Below, one piece after another: positions 52,972 through 62,069 of a stretch of 64,000 nt of DNA. The stretch is from NCBI GenBank assembly GCA_963665595.2, contig CAXXJK010000004.1, forward strand, positions 310,001 through 374,000, in the 5' to 3' direction. Source of the stretch: G963665595 sp963665595. Lineage in GTDB: Bacteria; Actinomycetota; Coriobacteriia; Coriobacteriales; CADBOM01. Each line of letters begins with the position of its first letter. Position 1 is the first letter of the stretch. Both the position numbers and the translations under genes were made by a program. Below the pieces are notes generated by a model. It ran no database searches. It saw nothing but the letters and a program-made list of their open reading frames with translations, and was not told the origin of the DNA.

Positions 52972-54291
52972 CTAAGCTTCGGCGGCAGCGTCCTCTGCGG
53001 GACCAAGATCCCACGTGACCTTGCCGATCTGACTGACCGCAAACATTGCCAAAATCGTCACGACGATTGCAACGCCGAGGCCATACCAGCAACAATTGAA
53101 ATAGCTGCCTGAATAGGTACCTATCCATCCGATGATGTTGTTGCCGATAGCACCCATCAAAGCAGTACCCATACAGATATAGGAGAATATCTTCGCGTAA
53201 TCGCGATTGCCAAAGATAGACCGCACGGTCAAGGGGAGACCGACGCTTACCAGACAGTTGTGAGTGCCTAAGAGGAACGCTGCAATATAGAGCGGAATAA
53301 TACTGTTGTGCATAAAAATGTAGACAAGGAATGCGCAGATGAGAATGATACAGAATATAAGAATTGAAATTCTCTGACCGCATTTGTCAAGCAAAAAGCC
53401 AAATACAAGTTTACTGAGCATATTCGCCACCGCGATGGTCGATATCATGGTTGCCGCAATAACGGCAACGGTGGGCTTGTCGAATCCAAGTGGTGTGAGT
53501 GCTTCTGTGGCAATATAATTCTGATAGGACGAGAATCCCATACAAAGCGTGAGTATAAATAGTGAACCACCGACCAACCAGAATGCTGGCGTCTTGAGCG
53601 CGCGTCGTGCTGAAGTACCACGCTGAAGTTCGATATTGTTGGTAGCTCTCGGCTTGCTAGGATCATAACCATACGGTTGCAGACCTTTTTCCTCAGGTTT
53701 GAACTTGAAGACAAAGAAAATCCACGGTGCGCAGAACACAAATATCATGGTCGCACAAATTGCATAAGCAGCGCGATAACCCATGGCATTGATGATAAGG
53801 GCAAACGTTGGTGCCCACACGAAGGTACCAATACCGGTAAATGCGGTTGCGATGCCAAGGAATCTGCCGCGCTGGTCCTCAGTAAACCAGTTGCCGATCA
53901 AGTTTGGTATAGTCATCGTCATCAGCACAGTCGTAGCAAGACCAGCGATAAATCCGAGAATATAAACTTGCCAGAGTTCAGTAGCCAGAGCGAGACCAAA
54001 GAATTTCGCACACATGAAGCAGAGCGAAATTACTGTCATGGCCTTGAAGTGACCACCCTGTAGCCAACGCCCCAAGAACGGAGCGGTAAAGATGCCAACC
54101 ACAGAACCAATCGTCGAGTTAAACGACCAATCTCCGGGGTTAGCGTTGACACCGGCAGAAGCGTAGCTGATGAAAACGCCTACGATACTGGCCGTGAGCG
54201 CAAAGAAAAACGCGCTGAGAAAACAACAACCGATAAATATGTATATTGCATAATGAACTTTTTTCTTACCTGTTTCCTCTACTGTTGCCAT
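52972..54291 (-). CDS. MFS transporter, oxalate/formate antiporter (OFA)-like
   Basis: A 439-residue, 12-helix MFS protein. IPNLIGNWFTEDQRGRFLGIA (about 130-150) and FVFKFKPEEKGLQPYGYDP in the central loop are typical of OFA-type carriers in Coriobacteriia. Located between two molybdoenzyme units in one operon, it probably imports their substrate or exchanges substrate for product. Paralogues lie at 60701 and 62070. Confidence 0.9.
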   Translation of the reverse strand: MATVEETGKKKVHYAIYIFIGCCFLSAFFFALTASIVGVFISYASAGVNANPGDWSFNSTIGSVVGIFTAPFLGRWLQGGHFKAMTVISLCFMCAKFFGLALATELWQVYILGFIAGLATTVLMTMTIPNLIGNWFTEDQRGRFLGIATAFTGIGTFVWAPTFALIINAMGYRAAYAICATMIFVFCAPWIFFVFKFKPEEKGLQPYGYDPSKPRATNNIELQRGTSARRALKTPAFWLVGGSLFILTLCMGFSSYQNYIATEALTPLGFDKPTVAVIAATMISTIAVANMLSKLVFGFLLDKCGQRISILIFCIILICAFLVYIFMHNSIIPLYIAAFLLGTHNCLVSVGLPLTVRSIFGNRDYAKIFSYICMGTALMGAIGNNIIGWIGTYSGSYFNCCWYGLGVAIVVTILAMFAVSQIGKVTWDLGPAEDAAAEA

Positions 54292-54386
54292 GTTTGTTCC
54301 TTCCTTGTTTGTATTCCTTCCCGATAAAATGTCCGTACACTACCGTTGTGTGGACACCCTGGCTAGTGCCCACACAACCTAACATC

Positions 54387-54734
54387 TCATGTGGTGGTGA
54401 GTAGAGTCCAGCGAGTCTCGCCGTCCATCTTCTTGACCAATTCATCAGTTTCGCCGTAATACATGCACCATGCCTGACAGTGTTGGACACACATGGGCAT
54501 CTTATTTTTTGCGACGCGATCTTCACACATGGTGCACGCTTTCGTCAGGACAGGCGCATAGCACCATTCCCAGTGATCTTTCCCCGTGCCGTTTTCGCCT
54601 GAGTATGAAAATGGCCCTACCTCGGTAACCTTGATGCCAAACTCTCCTTCGGGAAGACCTAGGTACTTCTTGCAAGCAACTTCACAGCTATGACAGCCTG
54701 TGCAGTAGTCATAATTGATTAATATTCCTTTCAT
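54387..54734 (-). CDS. Small Fe-S electron-transfer subunit of molybdoenzyme
   Basis: A 115-residue paralogue of those at 30144 and 50294: CTGCHSCEVACKKY, then CTMCEDRV and CVQHCQAWC. It starts 28 bp after the enzyme-A gene and should be its electron-transfer partner. Confidence 0.9.
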   Translation of the reverse strand: MKGILINYDYCTGCHSCEVACKKYLGLPEGEFGIKVTEVGPFSYSGENGTGKDHWEWCYAPVLTKACTMCEDRVAKNKMPMCVQHCQAWCMYYGETDELVKKMDGETRWTLLTTT

Positions 54735-54762
54735 GCGAGATTCCTCTCCTCTCGATAGGGTA

Positions 54763-57213
54763 TTACTTCCAATACTGCGCTTCGTACGATTCGCGACGGG
54801 CTTGTTGCATCGAGAAATTGCCTTCTCGCGTAACCTGCTCGCCCGGCATGATATCGCCCTCTTTGTAGGGATAGACCTTCACAAGCATGTTTTTGATAGG
54901 AGCAGCAATACCGAGAGGTCCGGTTATGTCCTGAGGGATGCAGTTGTTAGGATTGGAATCAAACGTACCAAAAAGACTCGGTTCAGCGCCCTCTTCTTCA
55001 GGGAACCACCAACCATGTTCGACGTGAATCGTGCCTGGTTTTATGGTAGGGGTAATCTCGACAAGTTGACGGAAACGAGCTTGGCTATTTTCTGCCCATG
55101 CCCATTCACCATCAACAAGCCCATACTTTTCAGCATCTACGGCGTTTATTTGAAGCAGAGGCCATTGATGGAATTCACGCATGGTAGGAAGCTGACGATG
55201 CTCAGAGTGGAAGAACTCGAATGAGCGGCCGCCTGTCATCATGATCAGCGGGTATTCTTTAAAAATATCCGGTGTAGCAACCGGGCTCTGGTAAGGTTCG
55301 ATATACCAAGGGCCGGGCGTCCATCCCCACATCTTGTAGGTGAACGGCGTGAATTCGAAGCGTCCCGAAGGAGTGCTGAATCCTGGCTCTTTGTCAGAAC
55401 GCAGCAAACCCTTTTCGTACTTATGGTACTGACCATTGAACTTGTCATAGGAGTAGCAACCCATGTTTTCCAAGTCTTCGAGAGTTCCCGTCCAACGCTC
55501 GCCAGCAAGATTATACATGGTGTCATAGATTGCAAAGGTCTTTTCATCCTCTTCGCCCGAGAAATCATCTCCCTGATTGGCTCCCTCGATAAATGAGCCA
55601 TTTTCTGCAAGACGCCACTGAATGATGTCGCGATCTGTCTCCCACGCAGCAAATGCCTCAGGATTGAGCTTTTTGCCAACAAGCAGACAAAGCTCTTCAT
55701 CGCTTACCGCCTCATAGTATTGATAGGCTTTGATCTGTGCGCGCAACGGTGTCCACCACGTACGGATGGCATTGCGCTCGGGCGACATGGCGATGGGAAG
55801 CAAGAGATCGCAGAACGCCACTGAGGTAGGAGTGATAAAGGGGTCAGCGCATACATTGAATTCGGCCTTCTTGATAATGTCGTAGAGGCGCGGCGCATCC
55901 ATACCCGTACAGGCAAGCGTATTCGATGACTGGAACCAATACATCTTGATGGCGTTAGGGCGATTGGATTCAAGAATATTGATATATTCCACGGTATCGC
56001 CCCATGGAGCATCTGGGCCCTTATGATTAATTTTCAGCGCAAGCATTTCAGGATCAAGATAGCGCTCGGATAAGTGAAGCGGGAGGTCGTATGCGTTGCG
56101 GACCATCAACATACCGCCCGGCACATCGAGGTAACCACAGATTGCCACTAAGTTAAGTGTTGCCGAGTTAAGACCCATGCAGCTTGCCTGCTGCTCAAAG
56201 GGGAGACCCCACTGCAGTGCACCCGGACCAGCAGTCGCCCAAAGGCGGGCAGCACCGCGAATCTGGTCTGGATCTAAGCCACAGACATCGGCAGCCCATT
56301 CGGGAGTCGCATCTTTAATCATCTCGCACATGTCGTCAAAACCGTACGACCAGTTTTCCACGAAATCATGATCGTAGATGTCCTCATCGACGATAACCTT
56401 CAGCATGGCCATAGCCAATGCGGCATCGGTACCAGGGCGCAGTTGCAAATGATAATCTGCATGAACTGCCCACCACGTCACGCGTGGGTCAACGGAGATG
56501 ACTTTACTACCGAGCTCAATACATTCGACGAGCCAGTGGCCCATGTATCCATCCGCATTTGATTTGATAGGCTCATTACCCCATACCATAACAACACCGG
56601 GAACGCGCCATTCGCCGTTCACGTAGCGATCTTCGTGACCCATTGATGCGTCAGCAATAGAGTAGTCGCCCTGAGCGGCATTAGAAGCAAGCACACGCGG
56701 CAGATAACACGAGATGCCCGTAAAGAACAGAGTCAGAACCATTGGTGTCTGAAAACCAAGGTATGCGAGGACCGGCACAGGCCATCCCACATTACGTCCC
56801 GTGCCGTGAACCAGGCAGATCGATTGATTGCCATAGGTGCTCTGGAAGTAGTCGACTTTCTCTTTTATAAGATCAAGCGCTTCGTCCCAAGAGATTCTTT
56901 TCCATTTGTTTTCGCCACGCTCACCGGCGCGTTGCATAGGATATTTAACGCGATCAGGATGATTGGTGGTTTCGGGAAGATTCAGGCAGCGCATACAGAG
57001 CTTGCCATTTGCATGAGGGCTCAGGGGATCCCCCTCAACCTTCTCCAGTTTACCATCCTTGACATAGAGCAGAACACCACATGAGTTGTGGCAGCCCGGA
57101 GGCGACCAATGGTTGGAACGAGTTACTTGGTAACCGTCCTCCTCCCAACGCACCTCACCCTCGTGATATGCTTTTCTGTCGAGTTTGCTTAGGAATTCCT
57201 CATAGTTATTCAC
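54763..57213 (-). CDS. Molybdopterin oxidoreductase (dehydroxylase-like), enzyme A
   Basis: An 816-residue DMSO-reductase-family catalytic subunit, first gene of the operon. Cluster motif CHNSCG (Cys41, 45) with CMRC at 73-76; the third Cys of the usual motif is a Leu, so the cluster may be bound atypically. Cys169 in GISCYLPR is the likely Mo ligand. MGD motifs: VWGNEPIKSNADG, DPRVTWWAVHADYHLQLRPGTD, TGGRSFEFFHSEHRQ, EHGWWFPEEEG. About 65 residues longer than enzyme B, mainly through inserts near 520-590. GTG 57213 has AAAGGAG four bases upstream. Substrate unknown; catechol-type dehydroxylases are plausible relatives. Confidence 0.9.
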   Translation of the reverse strand: MNNYEEFLSKLDRKAYHEGEVRWEEDGYQVTRSNHWSPPGCHNSCGVLLYVKDGKLEKVEGDPLSPHANGKLCMRCLNLPETTNHPDRVKYPMQRAGERGENKWKRISWDEALDLIKEKVDYFQSTYGNQSICLVHGTGRNVGWPVPVLAYLGFQTPMVLTLFFTGISCYLPRVLASNAAQGDYSIADASMGHEDRYVNGEWRVPGVVMVWGNEPIKSNADGYMGHWLVECIELGSKVISVDPRVTWWAVHADYHLQLRPGTDAALAMAMLKVIVDEDIYDHDFVENWSYGFDDMCEMIKDATPEWAADVCGLDPDQIRGAARLWATAGPGALQWGLPFEQQASCMGLNSATLNLVAICGYLDVPGGMLMVRNAYDLPLHLSERYLDPEMLALKINHKGPDAPWGDTVEYINILESNRPNAIKMYWFQSSNTLACTGMDAPRLYDIIKKAEFNVCADPFITPTSVAFCDLLLPIAMSPERNAIRTWWTPLRAQIKAYQYYEAVSDEELCLLVGKKLNPEAFAAWETDRDIIQWRLAENGSFIEGANQGDDFSGEEDEKTFAIYDTMYNLAGERWTGTLEDLENMGCYSYDKFNGQYHKYEKGLLRSDKEPGFSTPSGRFEFTPFTYKMWGWTPGPWYIEPYQSPVATPDIFKEYPLIMMTGGRSFEFFHSEHRQLPTMREFHQWPLLQINAVDAEKYGLVDGEWAWAENSQARFRQLVEITPTIKPGTIHVEHGWWFPEEEGAEPSLFGTFDSNPNNCIPQDITGPLGIAAPIKNMLVKVYPYKEGDIMPGEQVTREGNFSMQQARRESYEAQYWK

Positions 57214-57643
57214 GGTTCTCCTTTCTCCTTCAGGAAACTCTTTGGTACGAACAATGCAACTCGCGCCTTTGAAACGGCGTACAAGTTATCCTCTTGCGCA
57301 AGCCCTCCCCCACATTTCAGATCAATCGTAAGAACCTCGGTGCTCAGAAATGCAACGATGCTCAGCGCATAAAAGATCAATTACTGTTTATCAGGGGAGA
57401 GGTCATACGCAGTGCATGAAATAGGAGAGGAGCAAAAACCTAACTGTATGATTTCAATCGATGAATGAAAAAGGGCAACAGCTAAAGGAAAAAATCCTAA
57501 TGACGGCTACCGTTATAATTGCTGAAAAAAATTCATACATCTAGTATTAAGCGATCTATGGCTTTCATCCATCGCTCACGACCACGACTTGATATAACTG
57601 AGTTGTTCTTCTTGGAGTAGTGTATTGATGAAAGGAAATTACT
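57214..57643. promoter_or_regulatory. Divergent promoter region between molybdoenzyme operon and MCFRP gene
   Basis: About 430 bp without a credible gene. A TATAAT at 57514-57519 could serve the rightward small gene. Around it is an imperfect dyad, TAATGACGG-C-TACCGTTATAA (57499-57519). No other clear structure was found. Confidence 0.4.
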
Positions 57644-57904
57644 ATGTGTTTCAGACCACCCGATGTAAGCATAGACAAGGTTTGCCCACAGTGCGGAAAG
57701 CACAACAATGTAATTGCAAGCGTATGCGCCGACTGTGGAGCCGAATTACCTGACACAGATTCTGCAATAGCTAATGCTACTGAAATTCCTGAAGCCCCTG
57801 CAGCGCCTGGTGCTAAGCCCGGAATTCCAAAGTTTAACGCTATTCCAAAGATGCCCAGCGCGCCGACTGCTCCTCAGGTACCTAAAAATCCGAGCGATCA
57901 CTAG
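57644..57904 (+). CDS. MCFRP-type zinc-ribbon mini-protein with Pro/Ala tail (second copy)
   Basis: An 86-residue protein with the MCFRP start, two Cys pairs (CPQC at 14-17, CADC at 28-31) and a low-complexity Pro/Ala tail (APAAPGAKPGIP, PSAPTAPQVP). It matches the protein at 27408 in length, start and layout. AAAGGA precedes the ATG. It is divergent from the two-enzyme molybdoenzyme operon. Function unknown. Confidence 0.82.
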   Translation: MCFRPPDVSIDKVCPQCGKHNNVIASVCADCGAELPDTDSAIANATEIPEAPAAPGAKPGIPKFNAIPKMPSAPTAPQVPKNPSDH

Positions 57905-58148
57905 GCACCGCACGCGTCAACGCTGGACGTAGCTGCGCAGACTTCAGAGAGAAACGACTAGATTTGTCATACATGACACACGGGGCAGGGGTGCACGTGT
58001 ACGAAACTGCAAATGTGTCATGTGACAAATCGATCGCAGTCGGAAAGATAATTGAGCGTACGATGAATAGAAAATGAGTGTATGCTGGTGCTCAACACGT
58101 CACGTAACCGTGATGAGGGACACATGCGATAAAACGTAAGGAACAGCG

Positions 58149-58574
58149 ATGTCCAAAATCAAACCTATCATGTTTGTTGGCGCATTAATTTTGCTTATCG
58201 GCAGCATTACTTTCGGGGTAACGACCTACAACAATGCAAAGGCTAACCCCATTCAAAACCCCGCTCAAGATGAATCAGGCCAATGGGTACTGATTTTCTC
58301 TGTCAAGGTGACAGCGTTTTTTAGAGATTACGATCAGGTATACATCTCGCCAACCGGACAGAACACATGGAGCGATAATCTTCTGACGCAGGTTCTTCGC
58401 GGGGGTCAGTCTGTTACCGTCACCCATGATATCGCCGATGAGAACCAGACACATTTTGATATTCGCGCCATCGGTCAAGATGGAGTTGAAGAATATTTTG
58501 AAGACGTAAATCTTGCGGGTAATGGCGCAGTGTTTGCTTTAATCAGTGCCGAGCAATCACGTATTAAGACCTAG
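58149..58574 (+). CDS. Small exported or membrane-anchored protein, unknown function
   Basis: A 141-residue protein with an N-terminal hydrophobic segment (about 7-27, uncleaved signal anchor or signal peptide) and a ~105-residue beta-rich-looking domain with many Asp, Gln and Thr. No Cys and no known motif. AAGGAAC lies close to the ATG. It follows the MCFRP gene after 244 bp, without sign of co-transcription. I do not recognise the family. Confidence 0.72.
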   Translation: MSKIKPIMFVGALILLIGSITFGVTTYNNAKANPIQNPAQDESGQWVLIFSVKVTAFFRDYDQVYISPTGQNTWSDNLLTQVLRGGQSVTVTHDIADENQTHFDIRAIGQDGVEEYFEDVNLAGNGAVFALISAEQSRIKT

Positions 58575-58610
58575 CAAAAAGTTCTCAAAGCCCCGGTCAT
58601 AACCTCGTAC

Positions 58611-58645
58611 AAAGACGACGTTCTTCGAAATGTCGTCTTTTTCAT
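58611..58645 (+). terminator. Rho-independent terminator after the exported protein gene
   Basis: AAAGACGAC (58611-58619) and GTCGTCTTT (58632-58640), 9-bp stem with 12-nt loop, followed by TTCATTT, 37 bp after the stop codon. Confidence 0.8.
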
Positions 58646-58744
58646 TTCTATGAGACATTTCCTTGAAGGGCTATTCATCTCGATGACATGCTTTTACGCG
58701 TCTAGCATCGTTTAAGCACTTTACCTGCGCAAACACACAAAACG

Positions 58745-58801
58745 TGTGATTCGCATTAGTTTTTGATTACCGCTGATACAACATATGCGATTCGTATTAG
58801 T
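58745..58801 (+). promoter_or_regulatory. Direct repeats upstream of the LuxR regulator gene
   Basis: TGTGATTCGCATTAGT (58745-58760) and TGCGATTCGTATTAGT (58786-58801) agree at 14 of 16 positions and start 41 bp apart, about four helical turns. They lie 140-190 bp before the LuxR gene. The rest of 58641-58938 shows no gene. They could be autoregulatory LuxR sites. Confidence 0.5.
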
Positions 58802-58938
58802 ACTAAGACTATCCGTTTTGCACTATTGTCATACTACCCTCTATATCCGATTATGGCTCCCATACAGCCGGAAACTGCCTCAGCGCAGTAACGGCGTGTG
58901 TAATATGAAGCACCAACGAGGAGAAAAGAGCTGATACG

Positions 58939-60384
58939 ATGGCATTGATAGAAAGCAGGACAGAACATAACTCCTTTATACTGACAAACTCGACAGTCAT
59001 CACCCTTACCGTCTTCGGCTATGCAACATGTTTCATATGGTTTTCAAGCTGCTTCTGTTTTCCTTTCTGCGCACTTTCATTCAATGCGATTGAGTCTCTC
59101 GATATCTGGTATGCACGCTTTTTTGCAGCAGCTGTTCTTGTCATTACCTCACTCATGCACTATCAGCTCGCCCACATACTTGCCTCGCAGAGGGGCATTC
59201 TTGCACTGTGTATATCAACGGTCATCTGTACGCTCGGTGGGATGCTCATACCTTTTAGCGCGCTCAAGATACTGTTCATATCACTCGGGTTATCAAACCT
59301 CATATTTCTCTGGCGTATGTTTAATATCGAAAACGTACATATCAGCTTTCTGTTGATATCTCGTACGCTCATGTGGGGAATTCTCACCATCATGTTGGGC
59401 TTGATATTCAATTCCTTTTCAGAACTTTTTATTTTGGCTTCCCCTTTTGTCTCTATAACCTTGTTCGTAGTGGCCCTCTCCATCAATTCCGATGCCTTCT
59501 TCAAAGACGAAAAACGCCCTGAAGTCGACCAACATATACAAGAGGTGAAAAACATCGTAAATTGGAAAACACGAGTCTTTGAAGTGTTATTGAATACTCT
59601 TGCTGGTATTGCACTCTTTTACCTCCTAGTCTCTGCCCCACAAAATACAATAATCTACCTGTTCTTGGGAGGGTCGCTCTGTCTTTCGGCACTCCTCGTC
59701 CTAGCACTGGTGAAACTGAGCGTGCGCATCGATGAACGCATGCGGTTAATGATCCTCCTGATATTTATCGCGCCATTACTCCTCGCCATCCCCTTGCTGA
59801 GCCAGTCATTTTTACCTTTCATCGCCGCCTGCATACTAGCAGTGGCACTTGCCCTGAAAGAGATGCTGAATGGAAGACATCACGTATCCTTTTCTCGCCT
59901 CGGCCTTTCATACAATTTTAAGAATATAAGCACGAAGGATGCTGAGGATTGTGTTGGCTTTTTTCTGGGAATTCTCATTGGCTACTTCGTCCAGCTTTTC
60001 AGCAGCAACTCACTCATTTTTACGCTTGTCTTTCTTGCACTCTTCTACGTCGTCATGGTCATCATCCTTGCGATTGAGAACAGCTCCGTCAGAAGTCTTC
60101 AAGAGCAAGCGGGGAAATGGGAGAACAGTTCAGTAACGGCCGACGATGCAACCCAGGCAAAAATTTCAGACATCGCGCGGAGATACAAACTTTCAGTCCG
60201 GCAGGCTGAGGTCCTTGGTCTTCTCGCGCGTGGGAGAAATGCGACCTACATCGCAGAGAAGCTGTATATCTCAAAGAACACTGCGCGAACCCACATATAT
60301 ACCCTGTTCAAAGTATTTGGTGTCCATTCGCAGCAGGAACTTATGGACCTTGTGGAAACGACGCGCTTCCTTCATAGGACATGA
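58939..60384 (+). CDS. Membrane-bound LuxR-family transcriptional regulator
   Basis: A 481-residue regulator with about twelve hydrophobic segments in the first 390 residues and a C-terminal LuxR/GerE helix-turn-helix (LSVRQAEVLGLLARGRNATY, ISKNTARTHIYTLFKVF, about 415-460). Such MFS-like LuxR proteins are abundant in Eggerthella and relatives, where they lie beside inducible molybdoenzyme or transporter genes and are thought to sense substrates in the membrane. It is the intact version of the broken gene at 47983. It lies between the molybdoenzyme operon and two MFS carriers on its own strand. Confidence 0.9.
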   Translation: MALIESRTEHNSFILTNSTVITLTVFGYATCFIWFSSCFCFPFCALSFNAIESLDIWYARFFAAAVLVITSLMHYQLAHILASQRGILALCISTVICTLGGMLIPFSALKILFISLGLSNLIFLWRMFNIENVHISFLLISRTLMWGILTIMLGLIFNSFSELFILASPFVSITLFVVALSINSDAFFKDEKRPEVDQHIQEVKNIVNWKTRVFEVLLNTLAGIALFYLLVSAPQNTIIYLFLGGSLCLSALLVLALVKLSVRIDERMRLMILLIFIAPLLLAIPLLSQSFLPFIAACILAVALALKEMLNGRHHVSFSRLGLSYNFKNISTKDAEDCVGFFLGILIGYFVQLFSSNSLIFTLVFLALFYVVMVIILAIENSSVRSLQEQAGKWENSSVTADDATQAKISDIARRYKLSVRQAEVLGLLARGRNATYIAEKLYISKNTARTHIYTLFKVFGVHSQQELMDLVETTRFLHRT

Positions 60385-60428
60385 GATTTCGCCGAACACC
60401 GAGCCTTTAATGGGCACAAGCGCCCATC

Positions 60429-60465
60429 ATACAGGAGTTGCATCGTCAATGTATGACTCCTGTAT
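60429..60465 (+). terminator. Hairpin after LuxR gene (first)
   Basis: ATACAGGAGT (60429-60438) and ACTCCTGTAT (60456-60465), perfect 10-bp stem with a 17-nt loop, 45 bp after the LuxR stop. Confidence 0.6.
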
Positions 60466-60501
60466 GACTCAAAATACATTCAGAGCTTGAAAAACCGCCT
60501 T

Positions 60502-60526
60502 GCCCTGATACAGCCTGTATCAGGGC
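60502..60526 (+). terminator. Hairpin after LuxR gene (second)
   Basis: GCCCTGATACA (60502-60512) and TGTATCAGGGC (60516-60526), perfect 11-bp stem with a 3-nt loop. It could end transcription from the LuxR gene before the MFS genes. Confidence 0.7.
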
Positions 60527-60551
60527 ATTCGTCTAATGCGATTTGTCTAAT
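60527..60551 (+). promoter_or_regulatory. Repeat pair upstream of MFS gene
   Basis: ATTCGTCTAAT (60527-60537) and ATTTGTCTAAT (60541-60551) are direct repeats 14 bp apart. They resemble the repeats ATTCGCATTAG and ATTCGTATTAG before the LuxR gene, so the same regulator may bind both. Confidence 0.4.
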
Positions 60552-60700
60552 ATACAGTTCAGACAGTTTTAGCCTCTTGGGAAGACCCCTGAGTAGAACA
60601 ATGTAGCAGAGTCGGGTGATTTCCTTTTTTCTCCCGTGCTTGTATGGTAGCGACGCTGTCACCAACAACACTGTCGACACACAAGACAAGGAGTCAGGAC

Positions 60701-62056
60701 ATGACGGGGGAAACGCCTGCGCAAAAGAACAGGTTTCACTACGCATGGTTGATATTTATTGGTTGTTGTTTTTTAGGTTCATCGGGAGCAGCACTTGCCG
60801 GCGGACTTACGGCGGTATACATAGTGCCCGTAAGCAAGATCATGGGGCTCACCACGGCACAGTTTGCCTTCTGGACGACAGCGACTGGCCTTACTGAGAC
60901 AATCACGTTTCCCTTTTGGGGACAGATCATCAGAAAGCATCTGAAACTCGCTATCGTCACAGGAACGCTCTGTGAGGTCGTGGGCATCTTATCCTTTACA
61001 GTCGCAAACACCGTCCCTCAGCTTATAGCGATCGGCGTGCTCGTGGGCATCGGTTTGCCCACTACCTTCTTCCTGACTATCCCCACTCTTATGACCAACT
61101 GGTTTGCACCCAAATATCGAGGAAAATTCTTGGGTATCGCGATGGCCTTTTCTGGAGTTGGTATCTTCATCTGGTCTCCCCTGTTTACGTGGGTTGTGAC
61201 TACCTATGGGCATGTTGTCTCCTATACGATCAACGCAATCCTGCTGGCAGTTCTGATACTTCCTTGGGCGCTCTTCGTGTTCAAATTCACACCGGAAGAA
61301 GTGGGTCTCAAACCCTACGGGTATGACCCTGAAGAAGAACAAATCTATCAATTGAGCACCTTTGGAGGCGTTTCTGCCACAAAGGCGTTTAAAACAGCGC
61401 CCTTTTATCTGATGTTTGTGGCCATCGCGCTCACCGCTATCGGCATGGGCTTTAACAACGCTCAAACATCAATGGCTGCCGAGATGCTCGTGAACACCAG
61501 CTGGGCTTCAAATGTCTCCATGTTGGCCGCCTGGATGCTCTCCACCACTGCGGCGGGAAATATGATCGGTAAAATTTTCTACGGTGCCTTGAGCAGCCGC
61601 ATTGGTCTGAAAAATACAACTATCGTATTCATGGTGATGTTTTTCGGTGCATTTGCCGTATGGTTGATCTTCCTTGGACAGATCGTATTCATGTTCATCG
61701 GTTCATTCCTACTGGGCACCCATAATGGCATCATTTCAGTAGGCTACCCCATGATTGCCCGCGAGATATTCGGAGCCGCTAATTATGAGAAGATATATGC
61801 TCGTCTTTCTATCGGGAGTGCTCTTTTTGGAGGCTTCGGAACCTTAATCGTCGCCAGTATGGCAACCAATATCTTCGGAAGCTACATCACCGACCTCTAT
61901 GTTGGCTTTCCTTTCATAATCATCATCAGCATCTGCGTCTTTTCCGCCATTCGCTTCATTGGCAAGGTCGAATGGGACATGGGGAGCCCGGGCAGCGCAG
62001 TCAAACGGGACGTAAAAAGCCCCGAAATCCGTCAAGATTATCCTTACCCACTTTGA
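60701..62056 (+). CDS. MFS transporter, OFA-like
   Basis: A 451-residue 12-helix carrier: IPTLMTNWFAPKYRGKFLGIA, central loop FVFKFTPEEVGLKPYGYDPE, and a late GTHNGIISVGYPMIAREIFG block, all shared with the carrier at 52972. The in-frame start at 60644 lacks a ribosome site; ATG 60701 follows AAGGAGTCAGGAC. The second MFS gene follows after 13 bp. The substrate is unknown, probably a carboxylate or aromatic compound. Confidence 0.9.
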   Translation: MTGETPAQKNRFHYAWLIFIGCCFLGSSGAALAGGLTAVYIVPVSKIMGLTTAQFAFWTTATGLTETITFPFWGQIIRKHLKLAIVTGTLCEVVGILSFTVANTVPQLIAIGVLVGIGLPTTFFLTIPTLMTNWFAPKYRGKFLGIAMAFSGVGIFIWSPLFTWVVTTYGHVVSYTINAILLAVLILPWALFVFKFTPEEVGLKPYGYDPEEEQIYQLSTFGGVSATKAFKTAPFYLMFVAIALTAIGMGFNNAQTSMAAEMLVNTSWASNVSMLAAWMLSTTAAGNMIGKIFYGALSSRIGLKNTTIVFMVMFFGAFAVWLIFLGQIVFMFIGSFLLGTHNGIISVGYPMIAREIFGAANYEKIYARLSIGSALFGGFGTLIVASMATNIFGSYITDLYVGFPFIIIISICVFSAIRFIGKVEWDMGSPGSAVKRDVKSPEIRQDYPYPL

Positions 62057-62069
62057 GAGGGACTCTTCC

